Source: an uncultured Phocaeicola sp.
Lineage (GTDB): Bacteria > Bacteroidota > Bacteroidia > Bacteroidales > Bacteroidaceae
Reading direction: 5' to 3'
Assembly: GCA_944320815.1 (NCBI GenBank)
Contig: CALUIZ010000005.1
Location: 77,597-114,146, forward strand
DNA length: 36,550 nucleotides
Position numbers and translations under genes: made by a program. Of the stretch, positions 35,918-36,550 are shown piece after piece. Under the pieces are notes generated by a model. The model did no database searches. It saw only the letters and a program-made list of their open reading frames with translations, and had not been told where the DNA came from. Every line of letters starts with the position of its first letter. Positions within the stretch are counted from its first letter, which is position 1.

Positions 35918-36323
35918 TTATGCGTGTTGTATGCATGTTCGCTGCCGTTTTCGGTCGGCCGGACTCCGTGTTCTTTAATTTGTTTAGTAAATGCTGTCTT
36001 TTTGTTTCATTGTTTTGTAAATCGGGAAAATATTTGCATTTTTTCTATGTTAAAAAGTAAAATGTATAAAGCAAAGCAAAAATTATGTAGTACTTTTGTA
36101 ACCGATACAGAATATAATCTAACAGATGCTTAACTTTATTATTGTAGACAGAACACTTTTTAATCTGGATTTGGTGTTGCGGAACGTGAAGTCTCGCGAC
36201 GCTTTCTGATTCGATGTATATTCATGTAAAGCCAGAAAGAACTTCATGCCTGTAGTGACGGGAGGGAAAGTTATGTGCGAATTTTTATTCACTTAAATAC
36301 TTTTTTAACAGACAAAACAAAAG
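35918..36323. promoter_or_regulatory. Intergenic region before a second SusC-like gene, with candidate promoter and long leader
   Basis: No gene is seen in these 406 bp. TACTTTTG at 36091-36098 matches the -7 element without a clear -33, leaving a leader of about 220 bases. In the leader GAAGT...TTTCTG (36188-36210 region) can pair with CAGAAAG.ACTTC (36231-36245 region), suggesting RNA structure. The sequence is AT-rich from about 35970 on. No clear terminator for recQ is found. Confidence 0.45.
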
Positions 36324-36550
36324 ATGAGAAGATTATGTCTTTGGTTGGTCTTTTTTGTCGTGTTAGGCATTCAGTCGGCTTTTGCCCAGTCGTATGTGGT
36401 GAAAGGCAATGTGGTTTCGAAATTGGGGAGCGAGCCGCTGATTGGAGTGTCTGTCATGCAAAAGGGAACGACAAATGGTGCGGTTACCGATATGGACGGT
36501 AACTATGAGCTGAAAATCCAGGGAGGGGAAGCTACTCTGGTATTCTCTTA
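36324..36550 (+). CDS. SusC/RagA family TonB-linked receptor, N-terminus only (3' partial)
   Basis: Translation from the ATG at 36324 stays open to the window end and gives 75 residues. It begins with a signal peptide (MRRLCLWLVFFVVLGIQSAFAQ) followed by the start of a CarboxypepD_reg-like domain (VKGNVVSKLGSEPLIGVSVM, then QKGTTNGAVTDMDGNYEL). The segment GTTNGA-T-D-DG is nearly identical to that of the SusC at 2403, so this is the first gene of another SusC-containing locus. Plug and barrel are outside the window. The competing open frame 36275-36502 in another register has no such similarity and is rejected. Confidence 0.88.
   Translation, partial: MRRLCLWLVFFVVLGIQSAFAQSYVVKGNVVSKLGSEPLIGVSVMQKGTTNGAVTDMDGNYELKIQGGEATLVFS

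Noticed and set aside
36275..36502. 75-codon open frame at the window end
   Set aside because: A different register from 36324 onward encodes a signal peptide and SusC N-terminal domain, which this frame does not.

Overview
The window looks like chromosome of a gut Bacteroidales bacterium (Bacteroides/Phocaeicola type). The reasons are SusC/SusD pairs, a periplasmic-propeller/Y_Y_Y/AraC regulator, Bacteroidetes-style lipoproteins, DUF5686, a reverse rubrerythrin beside PerR, and many copies of the Bacteroides -7 element (TAnnTTTG) ahead of genes. No phage, insertion sequence, CRISPR array, tRNA or rRNA was seen.

Region 1 (2-13393) is a polysaccharide utilization locus. It holds a membrane-tethered AraC-type regulator (cut by the window start), SusC, SusD, a surface lipoprotein with three Ig-like (BIG2) repeats and an unassigned C-terminal domain, an alginate-lyase-superfamily lipoprotein, and a secreted GH2 beta-galactosidase-like enzyme. 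SusC/SusD would bind and import an oligosaccharide, the BIG2 lipoprotein would hold the glycan, and the lyase and GH2 would cut it. The substrate cannot be read from sequence, but a uronic-acid-containing glycan with a beta-linked hexose would fit. A 22-bp triple repeat with a nested inverted repeat lies between lyase and GH2.

Region 2 (13409-17270) holds a PfkB-family kinase divergent from an inositol-3-phosphate synthase, then a LacX-like aldose 1-epimerase, with clear terminators and promoters, and a REP-like palindrome.

Region 3 (17280-24605) is envelope-related: DUF5686 outer-membrane protein, sigma-54 activator without receiver domain, LptE-like lipoprotein, a small protein with homopolymer tracts, SecG, DUF418 membrane protein and a 63-residue membrane protein.

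Region 4 (24626-26394) is oxidative-stress related: reverse rubrerythrin and PerR, with a candidate operator. A 650-bp non-coding stretch follows that may encode a small RNA.

Region 5 (26395-35917) is housekeeping: NadE, patatin-like lipase, aminopeptidase P, C1-family peptidase and a recJ-recQ pair. The window ends in the first 75 codons of a second SusC-like receptor (36324 onward), so another utilization locus begins there.
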